Positions 16,536 through 25,175 of a DNA stretch of 64,000 nt are shown here, in pieces. The position numbers and the translations under genes were made by a program. The stretch is from the NCBI GenBank assembly GCA_045585835.1, contig JAZMZG010000016.1:1-64000 (forward strand). Reading direction: 5' to 3'. How positions within the stretch are numbered: position 1 is the stretch's first letter; every line of letters starts with the position of its first letter. The notes beneath the pieces were generated by a model, which worked only from the letters and a program-made list of their open reading frames with translations, was not told the DNA's origin and did not search any database. The stretch comes from CALCTE01 sp045585835 (GTDB lineage: Bacteria > Bacillota > Clostridia > Oscillospirales > CAG-272).

Positions 16536-18015
16536 TAGATAAGAGGACACTTCCCGTAATAAATACGAGGAGTGCTTCTTTTTTCTTTTTAAACGGAATA
16601 AGAAAAAGAATTGCGCAAAACGCAGTAAGAAATGCAGATACGTATATAATAGTGCTCCCTTTAAGCGCAAGAGTGAAGCGCTCGTTGTTTAAAACCGAGC
16701 AGAGAAACATAAATATTTTCCCCACGCCTTGATAGAAAAACCCAAAAATGTATGCAAGATGAGGAAGAAGGCAAAGGGGTAAAATAAGGAAAGATAAAAT
16801 AAGCATAAATTCCGCAAAGGGCGTGCATATAAGGTTACTCGCCGGAGAAAGTAAGGAGATGCTTTTGAAGCTTGATGCTATGGGAGCAAGACAGAAAAAG
16901 ATAGAGCAAAGAGAAAATACTACGCTTGACAGGACGCTTCTCACGGTCTTACCCAAAGGCTTTTCGTCCGTTTCAAGCTTTAAGGAAACGGAAATGGCGT
17001 AAGACGCCGCTATAAGTCCGAAAGTTGAAAGAAACGATAACTGAAAGCTCAAATTCACGGCGGCTGTCGGGTCGGCAAGACACATCAAAGCTCCCGCAAG
17101 GGATAAAGTCGTAAGCTTGTCGGGGCGTCTTTGGAGTATAAAGTCAAATATGACGAAATACGTCATTATGCCCGACCTGACGACAGACACGGAAAAGGCT
17201 GTGATGAACATATAAAAGAAGGCAAACAGAGCAACGATAATACAGGTATGCGTTTTCGGTAGCCTGAATGCACCGAGCAAAGCCGTGAAAAGTCCTATGA
17301 GAATGGCAAAATGCATTCCCGATACGGAAATTATGTGAATTATACCGAGGCTTGCGAAAATATCCCCATACTCATCGGGAAGCGAACTCATGCCGCCGAG
17401 CAGTAAGGATTTGGAAAAGTCGGAAAATTCTCCTAAATATTTATCGAAAGCGCTCTCTATGTATGATACGAGCTTTGCGTGAAAGCTCCAAAGAGCAGAG
17501 CTCGAGATAAGCTTTGAATTCGTTGCGGTCGCTTGAAGTACAGTTCCTTTTCCCTCGTTATAGAGCCTTGTCGGGAAGTCGCTTGTATCAACTATCTCGC
17601 TCATTTGAAGCGTTGTTTCGATAATGTCGCCTTTTTGCAAAAGTGTGCCGGGCTCAAATTTGCAAAGTACGTTGAAATATGCGCCTTGATTTATCCCCGC
17701 AAGCGTTTTGACCTTAACGTAAGCCCTGCTGTTTTCCAAGACCTCGACTATTTTTACGTTTGCTGAAAATTGCACGTTGTCATATTGCGCCCGCAGCTTT
17801 TCAAACCTTGCATCTACCAAGCCCATGAGTATATTTCCGATAAGGAAGGCTATTGCGATAAATGAAAGAAAGGCGATGCTTTTCTTTAAGATGAGAAATA
17901 CCAATACTCCCAAGACGAGCAAAAGACACACTGCAAATCCGAGCAATGCACCGAAATAGTGAGTAAACATAAGGGAGGCGATAAAGCTTATGCAGACCGA
18001 AGCACTTTTTCGCAT
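16522..18015 (-). CDS. comEC: ComEC/Rec2-type DNA-uptake channel protein, short form
   Basis: 497 aa integral membrane protein with about 10-12 hydrophobic segments. N-terminal helices are followed by the OB-like soluble region (residues ~80-165, VKIVEVLENSRAYVKVK). Then comes the competence core, with LLLGGMSSLPDEYGDIFASLGIIH, ISVSGMH, and ADPTAAVNLSFQLSFLSTFG. The C-terminal metallo-beta-lactamase domain of full-length ComEC (~750 aa) is absent: the protein ends in a last TM segment. It would transport single-stranded DNA into the cell if competence is functional. ATG preceded by AAGGGTGGCGG. Confidence 0.88.
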   Translation of the reverse strand: MRKSASVCISFIASLMFTHYFGALLGFAVCLLLVLGVLVFLILKKSIAFLSFIAIAFLIGNILMGLVDARFEKLRAQYDNVQFSANVKIVEVLENSRAYVKVKTLAGINQGAYFNVLCKFEPGTLLQKGDIIETTLQMSEIVDTSDFPTRLYNEGKGTVLQATATNSKLISSSALWSFHAKLVSYIESAFDKYLGEFSDFSKSLLLGGMSSLPDEYGDIFASLGIIHIISVSGMHFAILIGLFTALLGAFRLPKTHTCIIVALFAFFYMFITAFSVSVVRSGIMTYFVIFDFILQRRPDKLTTLSLAGALMCLADPTAAVNLSFQLSFLSTFGLIAASYAISVSLKLETDEKPLGKTVRSVLSSVVFSLCSIFFCLAPIASSFKSISLLSPASNLICTPFAEFMLILSFLILPLCLLPHLAYIFGFFYQGVGKIFMFLCSVLNNERFTLALKGSTIIYVSAFLTAFCAILFLIPFKKKKEALLVFITGSVLLSIINL

Positions 18016-18050
18016 AATACCGCCACCCTTTCTCTTGTTTATTCGACAAT

Positions 18051-18078
18051 ATTATACATATATATTGTAAAATGTCAA
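18051..18078 (-). promoter_or_regulatory. comEC promoter
   Basis: On the minus strand: -35 TTGACA (18078-18073), 16-bp spacer, -10 TATAAT (18056-18051), 36 bases from the comEC start. Confidence 0.75.
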
Positions 18079-18094
18079 TAAATGACGAAAAAAC

Positions 18095-18115
18095 AGAGCG
18101 TGCTGCGCACGCTCT
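18095..18115 (-). terminator. Hairpin in the comEC/CBM9 divergent region
   Basis: 9-bp stem AGAGCGTGC / GCACGCTCT, loop TGC. It is followed by GTTTTTTCG when read on the minus strand. It would stop leftward read-through before the comEC promoter. Confidence 0.55.
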
Positions 18116-18139
18116 TTCATATTTTTATTTCTTTTTCAC

Positions 18140-18167
18140 TTGATTTTGCGGGAAAATGTGCTATAAT
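18140..18167 (+). promoter_or_regulatory. Promoter for CBM9-like gene
   Basis: -35 TTGATT (18140-18145), 16-bp spacer, -10 TATAAT (18162-18167). Confidence 0.65.
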
Positions 18168-18193
18168 GAGTCTTGCAAAGGAGGATTTGCGTT

Positions 18194-18757
18194 ATGAATA
18201 AAAAAATCGTATTTGAAATTGATAAATATCCCTGGCCCAAAAATGACTACAGACCCAAGACCACAATCGAGCTTTGCTACGATGACGACAGCTTCCTTAT
18301 TCATTTTACGTCATTCGAAACGGAGCTTCGTGCGGTAGAGGTGGAGAACAACACCGACGTATACCGTGACAGCTGTATGGAGATATTCTTGCAGTTTGAC
18401 CCCGCTAACGATGAAAGATACATAAACTTCGAAATCAACCCCAACGGTGCTATGCACTGCTCTTGCGGTAAGGACAGATTCGACAGAGTGCTCGTTGACC
18501 CCCAAGTTATCGACGACGTATTAAAGGGCAGAACGAGAATCAAAAAGGATCGTTGGGAAGCGTGGGTAGACGTTCCCGTTTCCTTCGTTAAAGCGCTTAT
18601 TCCCACCTACGAGCATAGGGAAGGTGCAGTGCTTCGAGGCAACTGCTATAAGTGCGCGAGCGGTAGCGATAAGCCCCACCACGGTATGTGGAATACTATC
18701 GTTTGGGAAAAGCCCGATTTCCATCGCCCCGAATTCTTTAAAGAAATAGTGCTTTAA
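18194..18757 (+). CDS. Carbohydrate-binding family 9-like protein
   Basis: 187 aa without signal peptide or membrane segment, so apparently cytoplasmic. It resembles the CBM9-like family found in Firmicutes and Bacteroidetes: DYRPKTTIELCYDDDSF, then VYRDSCMEIFLQFDP, YINFEINPNGAMHCSCG and a late WNTIVWEKPDFHRPE. Ligand and role are unknown, and a glycan or sugar-acid role is only inferred from the fold. ATG at 18194 is chosen because AAAGGAGGA lies 12 bases upstream; the TTG at 18173 precedes that site. Confidence 0.78.
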   Translation: MNKKIVFEIDKYPWPKNDYRPKTTIELCYDDDSFLIHFTSFETELRAVEVENNTDVYRDSCMEIFLQFDPANDERYINFEINPNGAMHCSCGKDRFDRVLVDPQVIDDVLKGRTRIKKDRWEAWVDVPVSFVKALIPTYEHREGAVLRGNCYKCASGSDKPHHGMWNTIVWEKPDFHRPEFFKEIVL

Positions 18758-18763
18758 GAGCTT

Positions 18764-18803
18764 TAAAAATATCTGCAAAACAAGTGTTTTGCAGATATTT
18801 TTT
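18764..18803. terminator. Bidirectional terminator
   Basis: Stem AAAAATATCTGCAAAAC / GTTTTGCAGATATTTTT with a three-base loop. A/T tracts lie on both sides, so it serves both convergent genes. Confidence 0.88.
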
Positions 18804-19756
18804 TACATTTTCGTAACGCAGTTGCGTCGTTTGCCTTCTTGAAACGCTTTAATATTTTCGATGATCTCGAAAAGGCAACGCTCTCTTGCTTCCTTACTTG
18901 CCCACGCCATGTGCGGAGTAAGGCAAACGTTAGGGAAGCCCTTGATTTCAAAAAACGGGTGATCTTCGCCCATCGGCTCAACCGAATACACGTCACTTCC
19001 GAATGCCGCTATTCTTTTTTTGAGTATGGCTTCTCTGACGGCTTCTTCGTCCGTTACAGCGCCTCTTGCCGCATTATATAAAATCACGCTCGGCTTCATA
19101 AGCGAAAGCGCCGTATCGTCGATAAGTCCTCGCGTTTCGTCGTTAAGCGGTGTGTGAAGAGTGATTATGTCCGACTCCTTGCAGAGCGTTTTGAAATCCA
19201 CGCACTTTACGTCGGGAACGGGCGTACGTTTGTATGCAATTATCTTGCACCCGAAAGCGCGCGCAACATCTGCAACCTTGCGCCCGATATTTCCGTATCC
19301 TACTATGCCCCACGTTTTTTTGCAAAGCTCCGAGAAAACGGGCTCCACTTTATTCGCTCGTCCCGAAGCGGAATACTCACCGCTTTCGACATACTGCGTG
19401 TATTCAGAAAGATGTGTTGCAAGATACAGCACACCTGCAAGCGTTACCTGTGCGACGGAATCGGTGGAATATCCGACCACGTTGCAAACACGTATACCCT
19501 TTTCGTTGCAGTAGTCTATATCTATATTGTCGTATCCCGTTGCAAATACGCAAATGAGCTTTAATTTATTCGCTCCGCAGAGCGATTCTGCGTTAAGCTT
19601 TACCTTGTTTGTAATTATGACGTCCGTATCTTTGATACGTCCCGATATTTCCTCTTTTGAAGTGGTGGCAAAGCATTCTGCTGAGCCTACTTTTGACAGA
19701 GGCGAAAGATCAAGGTCACTTCCCAAGGTGGAAGCATCAAGAACGGTTATTTTCAT
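18803..19756 (-). CDS. D-isomer 2-hydroxyacid dehydrogenase
   Basis: 317 aa NAD(P)-dependent oxidoreductase of the D-lactate/hydroxypyruvate/phosphoglycerate dehydrogenase family. Nucleotide-binding GIVGYGNIGRKVA lies in the middle. The catalytic triad residues are readable as Arg in NAARGAVTDE, Glu in SVEPM and His in LTPHMAW. The substrate cannot be fixed from sequence; glycerate or hydroxypyruvate reductase is plausible. It overlaps the upstream pepT by four bases (ATGA), so the two are co-transcribed. Confidence 0.9.
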   Translation of the reverse strand: MKITVLDASTLGSDLDLSPLSKVGSAECFATTSKEEISGRIKDTDVIITNKVKLNAESLCGANKLKLICVFATGYDNIDIDYCNEKGIRVCNVVGYSTDSVAQVTLAGVLYLATHLSEYTQYVESGEYSASGRANKVEPVFSELCKKTWGIVGYGNIGRKVADVARAFGCKIIAYKRTPVPDVKCVDFKTLCKESDIITLHTPLNDETRGLIDDTALSLMKPSVILYNAARGAVTDEEAVREAILKKRIAAFGSDVYSVEPMGEDHPFFEIKGFPNVCLTPHMAWASKEARERCLFEIIENIKAFQEGKRRNCVTKM

Positions 19757-20979
19757 CGCTTTTCCTCCGAATACAGCTTCACAAGCTCAATAATTATATT
19801 TGTTGCAGTTTCCATTCCCTCAACGCTTATATGCTCATACGGGCCGTGGAAGGCGAATCCGCCCGTGCCGAGATTAGGGCAGGGAAGCCCCATAAAGCTG
19901 AGTCTTGCTCCGTCAGTTCCGCCTCGTATGGCGCTTACCTTGCATTCAACGCCGCAGCTTTCCGCCGCCTTTTTTGCGTTGTCGATAAGATGCTTATGCG
20001 GTGCTATCTGCTCGTACATATTGCGATACTGCTCTTTTACCGTGAGCTTCACGGCACCCTTACCGTATTTTTCTTTCATTTGCTTCTCAATGTGTTTAAG
20101 TGCATCTATTCTGCACTCAAAACTGCTTGCATTATGGTCACGCACGATGTATGACAAAGTCGCTTTCTCTACGCTTCCCACCATATCGGTAAGGTGGAAA
20201 AATCCCTCATATCCCCCCGTCTTCGCGGGAATCTCGTTTTCGGGCAAAAGAGAGTTTATCTCCATCGCTACAAGCGATGCGTTTACCATAACGTTTTTTG
20301 CACTTCCGGGGTGTACGTTCGTGCCGAATATTTCAAACTGAGCACCTGCGGCGTTAAAGTTTTCGTATTCAAGGCCGCCTTCGATATCTCCGTCGAGCGT
20401 ATATGCAAAGTCTGCCCCGAATCCTTCAACGTCAAAAAAGTCTGCGCCTTCGCCTATCTCTTCGTCGGGCGTAAAGGCTATGCATATTTTTCCGTGCGGG
20501 ATATTTTCCTTTATTATATCTTCAGCCGCTGTCATAATTTCGGCGATTCCCGCCTTATCGTCCGCACCGAGAAGCGTAGTGCCGTCTGTGGTGATAAGCG
20601 TTCTGCCTTTCAAAAGAGAAAGGTGCGGAAAGGTTTTTGTGTCGAGTATTTTACCGCTTTCGCCGAGTGCTATGTCACCGCCGTCGTAGTTTTCGATTAT
20701 CTGCGCATTTACGCCTTCGCCGCTAAAGTCGGGAGAGGTATCCATATGCGCTATAAATCCGAGAGCTGCCGCTTTTTCAAAGCCGTTTGTTGCGGGAATC
20801 TGTGCGTATACGTAACACTTGTCCGAAACCCATACGTTTTCACAACCGATGCTTTCAAGCTCGTCTTTCAGCATATTTGCAAGCACGAACTGTCTTTGCG
20901 TACTCGGGTGAGTGCCGCTTGTATCATCGCTTGCGGTATGAACTTTAACGTAATTTAAAAATCTTTCGTAAGCTTTCAT
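19753..20979 (-). CDS. pepT: Peptidase T (tripeptide aminopeptidase)
   Basis: M20B zinc tripeptidase releasing N-terminal residues from tripeptides; 408 aa. Metal-site residues are in GFIAHMDTSPDFSG (His-x-Asp), TLLGADDKAGIAE (bridging Asp), AFTPDEEIGEGAD (catalytic Glu plus ligand), YTLDGDIEG and the late GGFAFHGPYEHIS His. First gene of a two-gene minus-strand operon with the dehydrogenase. The start is supported by a GAAAGGTAAGTT Shine-Dalgarno. Confidence 0.95.
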   Translation of the reverse strand: MKAYERFLNYVKVHTASDDTSGTHPSTQRQFVLANMLKDELESIGCENVWVSDKCYVYAQIPATNGFEKAAALGFIAHMDTSPDFSGEGVNAQIIENYDGGDIALGESGKILDTKTFPHLSLLKGRTLITTDGTTLLGADDKAGIAEIMTAAEDIIKENIPHGKICIAFTPDEEIGEGADFFDVEGFGADFAYTLDGDIEGGLEYENFNAAGAQFEIFGTNVHPGSAKNVMVNASLVAMEINSLLPENEIPAKTGGYEGFFHLTDMVGSVEKATLSYIVRDHNASSFECRIDALKHIEKQMKEKYGKGAVKLTVKEQYRNMYEQIAPHKHLIDNAKKAAESCGVECKVSAIRGGTDGARLSFMGLPCPNLGTGGFAFHGPYEHISVEGMETATNIIIELVKLYSEEKR

Positions 20980-21017
20980 AACTTACCTTTCAAAATAGGT
21001 TTTATTTTCCTATAAGT

Positions 21018-21046
21018 ATTATACACGAACCTCTGTGTTTTTTCAA
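21018..21046 (-). promoter_or_regulatory. pepT promoter
   Basis: On the minus strand: -35 TTGAAA (21046-21041), 17-bp spacer, -10 TATAAT (21023-21018). Confidence 0.78.
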
Positions 21047-21059
21047 TACGGTGGAATAA

Positions 21060-21092
21060 AAAAGACCAAACGGTTTTTCCGTTTGGTCTTTT
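21060..21092. terminator. gap terminator
   Basis: 14-bp stem AAAAGACCAAACGG / CCGTTTGGTCTTTT, loop of five T. It lies after the minus-strand gap gene and upstream of the pepT promoter. Confidence 0.88.
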
Positions 21093-21104
21093 ATCGTATC
21101 GCTT

Positions 21105-22124
21105 TTAGATCTCTGCGAAATACTTAATGGTTCTAACCATCTGAGAGGTGTAGGAGTTCTCGTTATCGTACCAAGAAACAACCTGTACCTGATAGGTGTC
21201 GTCGTCGATCTTTGCTACCATCGTCTGTGTAGCATCGAAGAGGGAACCGTATCTCATACCGATAACGTCGGAGGATACGATCTCGTCGGTGTTGTAGCCG
21301 AAGGATTCGTTAGCTGCTGCCTTCATAGCTGCATTGATGCTGTCCTTCGTTACGTCCTTTCCCTTAACTACAGCAACGAGGATCGTTGTTGAGCCTGTGC
21401 AAGTGGGAACTCTCTGTGCAGAACCGATAAGCTTGCCGTTGAGTTCGGGGATAACAAGGCCTATAGCCTTAGCAGCGCCCGTGGAGTTGGGAACGATGTT
21501 CTGTGCGCCCGCACGTGCTCTTCTGAGGTCGCCCTTTCTGTGAGGACCGTCGAGGATCATCTGATCACCCGTGTATGCGTGAACTGTTGTCATGATACCG
21601 GATTTGATGGGATATACATCGTTGAGAGCCTTTGCCATGGGAGCAAGGCAGTTAGTTGTGCAGGAAGCTGCGGAGATGATTTGGTCTTCTTTGGTAAGTG
21701 TATTGTCGTTTACGCTGTAAACAATAGTCTTGAGGTCATTACCTGCGGGAGCGGAGATAACTACTTTCTTTGCGCCTGCGTTGATGTGAGCCATAGACTT
21801 GTCCTTGGAGCAGTAGAAACCTGTGCACTCCAATACAACGTCAACGCCGAGCTCACCCCAAGGGCAGTTAGCAGCGTCTTTTTCTGCGTAGATTTTGAGA
21901 GTCTTGCCATCAACCGTGATAGTACCTGCTTCGTCATCTGCGGATACTGTTTCAGCGAGAGCATATTTGCCCTGAGCTGTATCGTATTTGAGAAGGTGAG
22001 CGAGCATCTTGGGGCTCGTGAGGTCGTTGATAGCTACGATCTCGTAACCTTCTGCGCCGAACATCTGTCTGAATGCAAGACGTCCGATACGGCCAAAGCC
22101 GTTAATTGCAACTTTAACTGACAT
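21105..22124 (-). CDS. gap: Glyceraldehyde-3-phosphate dehydrogenase, type I
   Basis: Glycolytic enzyme that oxidises G3P to 1,3-bisphosphoglycerate with NAD; 339 aa. N-terminal INGFGRIGRLAFR NAD site; active-site SAASCTTNCLAPMAK with the catalytic Cys near residue 154; then HAYTGDQMILDGPHRKGDLR and SWYDNENSY. Monocistronic with its own terminator; ATG preceded by ACGGAGGAC. No pgk/tpi/gpm cluster follows, so glycolytic genes are dispersed here. Confidence 0.97.
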   Translation of the reverse strand: MSVKVAINGFGRIGRLAFRQMFGAEGYEIVAINDLTSPKMLAHLLKYDTAQGKYALAETVSADDEAGTITVDGKTLKIYAEKDAANCPWGELGVDVVLECTGFYCSKDKSMAHINAGAKKVVISAPAGNDLKTIVYSVNDNTLTKEDQIISAASCTTNCLAPMAKALNDVYPIKSGIMTTVHAYTGDQMILDGPHRKGDLRRARAGAQNIVPNSTGAAKAIGLVIPELNGKLIGSAQRVPTCTGSTTILVAVVKGKDVTKDSINAAMKAAANESFGYNTDEIVSSDVIGMRYGSLFDATQTMVAKIDDDTYQVQVVSWYDNENSYTSQMVRTIKYFAEI

Positions 22125-22190
22125 AATTTTGTCCTCCGTTTAAATATATATAATTTTTTTAATTCCAAACACAGTAATTCTACTACAAAT

Positions 22191-22219
22191 ATTATAAATA
22201 TGCAAGTATTTTTTCCCAA
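22191..22219 (-). promoter_or_regulatory. Candidate gap promoter
   Basis: On the minus strand: -10 TATAAT (22196-22191), 17-bp spacer, weak -35 TTGGGA (22219-22214). The leader to the gap ATG is about 60 bases and AT-rich. Confidence 0.5.
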
Positions 22220-22276
22220 GATTTGAAAAAAATGTGATATATTTCTTAAATTATTGGAAAAAAGTAAAAAAAGGTG

Positions 22277-22304
22277 TTGACAAATACGAAAACGGTGATA
22301 TAAT
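22277..22304 (+). promoter_or_regulatory. Promoter of the ylxM-ffh-rpsP operon
   Basis: -35 TTGACA (22277-22282), 16-bp spacer, -10 TATAAT (22299-22304). Confidence 0.82.
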
Positions 22305-22341
22305 TAGCTGTAAAGTTTTTTACTTGACAGTGGGAGGCGCT

Positions 22342-22689
22342 ATGAGAACGGTTGATATACGCTACACGCTCTTGCTTGATTATTATGGCGCGTTGCTTCC
22401 CGCAAAGCAACAGGAGCTTGCAAAGCTTTACCACTATGACGACCTTTCGCTTTCGGAGATAGCGGATACGCTCGGCATAACAAGACAGGGCGTGCTTGAC
22501 GGACTTGAAAGAGCTGAAAAGAAGCTGCGTGCTTACGATGAAGCTTTAGGACTCATAGAGAGAGATGAGGAGCTTATAAAAAACGCATCGGAGATAAGAG
22601 GATGCGCCGAGGAGCTTTGCGGCGGATACGATAAGGCGCTGTGTGAAAGGATAATTGCCGTCTGCGACAAAATGTCGCTGAAAGGATAA
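22342..22689 (+). CDS. ylxM: YlxM/p13-family helix-turn-helix protein
   Basis: 115 aa. N-terminal sigma-like helix-turn-helix (YYGALLPAKQQELAKLYHYD, then LSLSEIADTLGITRQGV). It is typically encoded next to ffh and affects SRP GTPase function in streptococci. ATG at 22342 is placed by GTGGGAGGCGC; an in-frame ATG at 22234 lies upstream of the promoter and is rejected. ffh begins two bases after the stop. Confidence 0.9.
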   Translation: MRTVDIRYTLLLDYYGALLPAKQQELAKLYHYDDLSLSEIADTLGITRQGVLDGLERAEKKLRAYDEALGLIERDEELIKNASEIRGCAEELCGGYDKALCERIIAVCDKMSLKG

Positions 22690-22691
22690 AT

Positions 22692-24023
22692 ATGTTCGGA
22701 AATCTCGTTGATAAGCTGTCGGAGGCTTTCAAAAAGTTTAAGAATAAAGGAAAACTCACGGAAGCCGACGTAAAGGCGGGAATGAAAGAGATAAAGCTCG
22801 CACTTTTAGAAGCCGACGTAAACTTTAAGGTCGTAAAGGAATTTATAAACCGCACGACCGAAAGAGCCGTCGGAAGCGAGGTGTTGGAAAGCTTGCTTCC
22901 CGCACAGCAGATAGTTAAGATAGTAAACGAGGAGCTTATCTCGATAATGGGCTCTCAAAACGAAAAATTGAATATTTCTCCAAAGCCCCCTACCGTAATT
23001 ATGATGGTGGGACTTCAAGGCTCGGGTAAGACCACGCACGCATCGAAGCTTGCGTATATGTATAAAAGCCAAAATAAGCGGCCGCTTCTTGCGGCGTGTG
23101 ACGTATACAGACCTGCCGCTATAAAGCAGCTTGAGGTTATGGCAAATACGGCGGGTGTGGACTTCTTCGAAATGGGAGATAAGGAAAACCCCGTAACTAT
23201 TGCAAAGAAGGCATACGAATATGCGATAAAGCACGGTAACGATATGCTCTTTCTCGATACCGCAGGACGCTTACATGTTGATGCGGAGCTTATGGAGGAG
23301 CTTGTCAAGATAAAGGAAAGCTTGCCCGTAACGGAAATTCTGCTCGTTGTTGACTCAATGACGGGACAGGACGCAGTAAACGTAGCAAAGAGCTTTAACG
23401 AGCTTCTTGATATTACGGGCGTCGTTTTAAGTAAGATGGACGGCGACACAAGAGGCGGTGCGGCACTTTCGATAAGGCATATTACCGGAAAGCCGATAAA
23501 GTTTATCGGCGTTGGCGAGAAGATAGATGCTCTTGAGCCCTTTTATCCCGACAGAATAGCCTCGAGGATACTCGGAATGGGCGATATGCTCTCTTTGATC
23601 GAAAAGGCGGAAAAGAGCTTTGATGAGAAAAAAGCTCAAGAGCTTGAAAGAAAGATGCGCTCCAACGAATTTACGCTTGAAGATTACCTTGAGCAGTTTT
23701 CGCAGGTAAGGAGCATGGGAAGCCTTGATCAGCTTGCGTCTATGATACCGGGAATGAACACGAAGGCTTTAAGGGACGTGAAGGTCGACGAAAAGCAGCT
23801 TGACCGCACGGAAGCGATAATAAGGGCGATGACCCCGAAGGAGAGGGAAAATCCCGATATAATAAATCCCTCAAGAAAGCGCAGGATAGCCGCGGGAAGC
23901 GGTGTGGGCGTAGAGGAGGTCAACAGGCTCTTAAAGCAATTTGACCAAACGAAAAAGCTAATGAAGCAGCTTACCGGCGGCGGCCGCCACGGAAGAAAAA
24001 ACAAATTCGGCTTCAGATTCTAA
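22692..24023 (+). CDS. ffh: Signal recognition particle protein Ffh
   Basis: SRP54 GTPase, 443 aa. It binds signal sequences and 4.5S/scRNA and delivers nascent chains to FtsY. N domain, then the G domain with GLQGSGKTTHASKLA near residue 107, DVYRPAA, DTAGRLHVD and SKMDGDTRGGAA; the Met-rich M domain ends in a GGGRHGRKNKFG tail. The P-loop has His (TTHASK) where many homologues have Thr/Cys-x-Lys. Operon member between ylxM and rpsP. Confidence 0.97.
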   Translation: MFGNLVDKLSEAFKKFKNKGKLTEADVKAGMKEIKLALLEADVNFKVVKEFINRTTERAVGSEVLESLLPAQQIVKIVNEELISIMGSQNEKLNISPKPPTVIMMVGLQGSGKTTHASKLAYMYKSQNKRPLLAACDVYRPAAIKQLEVMANTAGVDFFEMGDKENPVTIAKKAYEYAIKHGNDMLFLDTAGRLHVDAELMEELVKIKESLPVTEILLVVDSMTGQDAVNVAKSFNELLDITGVVLSKMDGDTRGGAALSIRHITGKPIKFIGVGEKIDALEPFYPDRIASRILGMGDMLSLIEKAEKSFDEKKAQELERKMRSNEFTLEDYLEQFSQVRSMGSLDQLASMIPGMNTKALRDVKVDEKQLDRTEAIIRAMTPKERENPDIINPSRKRRIAAGSGVGVEEVNRLLKQFDQTKKLMKQLTGGGRHGRKNKFGFRF

Positions 24024-24077
24024 TTTAGTTTATATAAAATTTATATAAAAAACAAACATTTGAAAGGAAATACAAAA

Positions 24078-24323
24078 ATGGCAGTTAAAATCAGACTCAG
24101 CAGACACGGCGCAAAGAAAAATCCCTTCTATCACGTAGTAGTTGCGGATTCACGTTATCCCAGAGACGGACGTTTCATTGAGGATATCGGAACCTACAAT
24201 CCTCTTACCGAGCCCTCCACCATCAACATTGATGCTGAAAAGGCAAAGAAGTGGATTGCAAACGGTGCACAGCCCACAGAAACCGTAAAGGCTCTTTTGA
24301 AGAACACGGGTATTATTGACTAA
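24078..24323 (+). CDS. rpsP: 30S ribosomal protein S16
   Basis: 81 aa, starting MAVKIRLSRHGAKKNPFYHVVVADSR as in all S16 proteins. ATG at 24078 follows GAAAGGAAATAC; the upstream ATG at 24060 overlaps that site. It acts in 30S assembly and is co-transcribed with ffh, khpA, rimM and trmD. Confidence 0.97.
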   Translation: MAVKIRLSRHGAKKNPFYHVVVADSRYPRDGRFIEDIGTYNPLTEPSTINIDAEKAKKWIANGAQPTETVKALLKNTGIID

Positions 24324-24352
24324 TATCGGCGCAAACTTTTGGAGGAAGACCT

Positions 24353-24583
24353 ATGAAAGACATACTTACGGATATTGCAAAAAGGCTTGTCCGTAATCCC
24401 GACGATGTGACCGTAAACGAAAAAGAAAGCGGCGATACGGTCGTATTGCAGCTTTCAGTGGCCAAGGAGGACATGGGCAGAGTTATAGGCCGTCACGGCA
24501 AGATTGCCCGCGCAATCCGTTCCATTATGAAGGTTGCGGCATCACTTGAGGATAAGAAGGTTATAGTTGACATTGTCGACTAA
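24353..24583 (+). CDS. khpA: KH-domain RNA-binding protein KhpA
   Basis: 76 aa single KH domain with the GRVIGRHGKIARAIRSIMK nucleotide-binding signature (GxxG as GRHG). The family (YlqC/KhpA) forms a partner complex with KhpB/Jag and affects cell division and sRNA/mRNA binding in Gram-positives. Shine-Dalgarno TGGAGGAAG. Position between rpsP and rimM is standard. Confidence 0.93.
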   Translation: MKDILTDIAKRLVRNPDDVTVNEKESGDTVVLQLSVAKEDMGRVIGRHGKIARAIRSIMKVAASLEDKKVIVDIVD

Positions 24584-24590
24584 AAACGTG

Positions 24591-24616
24591 TGCGGCTGTC
24601 GAAAAAGACAGCCGCA
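24591..24616 (+). other. Intercistronic hairpin khpA-rimM
   Basis: A 10-bp perfect stem, TGCGGCTGTC / GACAGCCGCA, loop GAAAAA, eight bases after the khpA stop. There is no T tract, so mRNA stabilisation, processing or partial attenuation are more likely than termination. Confidence 0.6.
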
Positions 24617-24650
24617 ACACCCTGCCCCAAAGGGACACGGAGGCTTTATT

Positions 24651-25175
24651 ATGGAAAAAAAGAAGTTTCTCGAAACGGGAAAAATAATCAACACGCACGG
24701 TGTAAGAGGTGAGCTCAAGGTTATGAGCCTATGTGACTCTCCGTGCGATTTTTTGAAAATAGGCACGTTTTTTTGGGACAGCGAGGGAAAATTCCCTTGC
24801 AACGTAACCGGAAAAAGACTTCACGGACAGTTTCCTCTTATTAAGTGCGAGGGGATAGACAGCGTGCAAGACGCTGCATTAAAGAAAAACAAATTTATCT
24901 ATTCTCCGAGGGAAGAGATACCTCTTGCCGAGGGCAAGAATTTTATTCAAGACCTTATCGGATTGCCCGTTATCCATAACAAAACGGGAAAGATACTCGG
25001 AAAAGTAAGCGACGTTTTGCAATACACATCGCAAAGCGTATACGAAATAGAAACCCCAAGCGGTAAGGCTTACGTTCCCGCAGTTAAGGAATTTATTATC
25101 GAAATCGACACCGATAATGGTGTTTATATAGAGCCGATAGAAGGAATGTTCGAGGGAGATAAGTATGAAGTTTGA
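24651..25175 (+). CDS. rimM: Ribosome maturation factor RimM
   Basis: 174 aa two-domain factor for 16S rRNA processing and 30S head assembly around S19. N-terminal GKIINTHGVRGELKVMS and C-terminal PRC-barrel (DLIGLPVIHNKTGKILGKVSDV; AYVPAVKEFI). ATG at 24651 follows CACGGAGGC; extending to 24567 would run through the hairpin into khpA. It overlaps trmD by 11 bases. Confidence 0.95.
   Translation: MEKKKFLETGKIINTHGVRGELKVMSLCDSPCDFLKIGTFFWDSEGKFPCNVTGKRLHGQFPLIKCEGIDSVQDAALKKNKFIYSPREEIPLAEGKNFIQDLIGLPVIHNKTGKILGKVSDVLQYTSQSVYEIETPSGKAYVPAVKEFIIEIDTDNGVYIEPIEGMFEGDKYEV

Noticed and set aside
20194..20958. 254-codon open frame opposite pepT
   Set aside because: pepT has full metal-site motifs on the other strand; this frame has no recognisable features.
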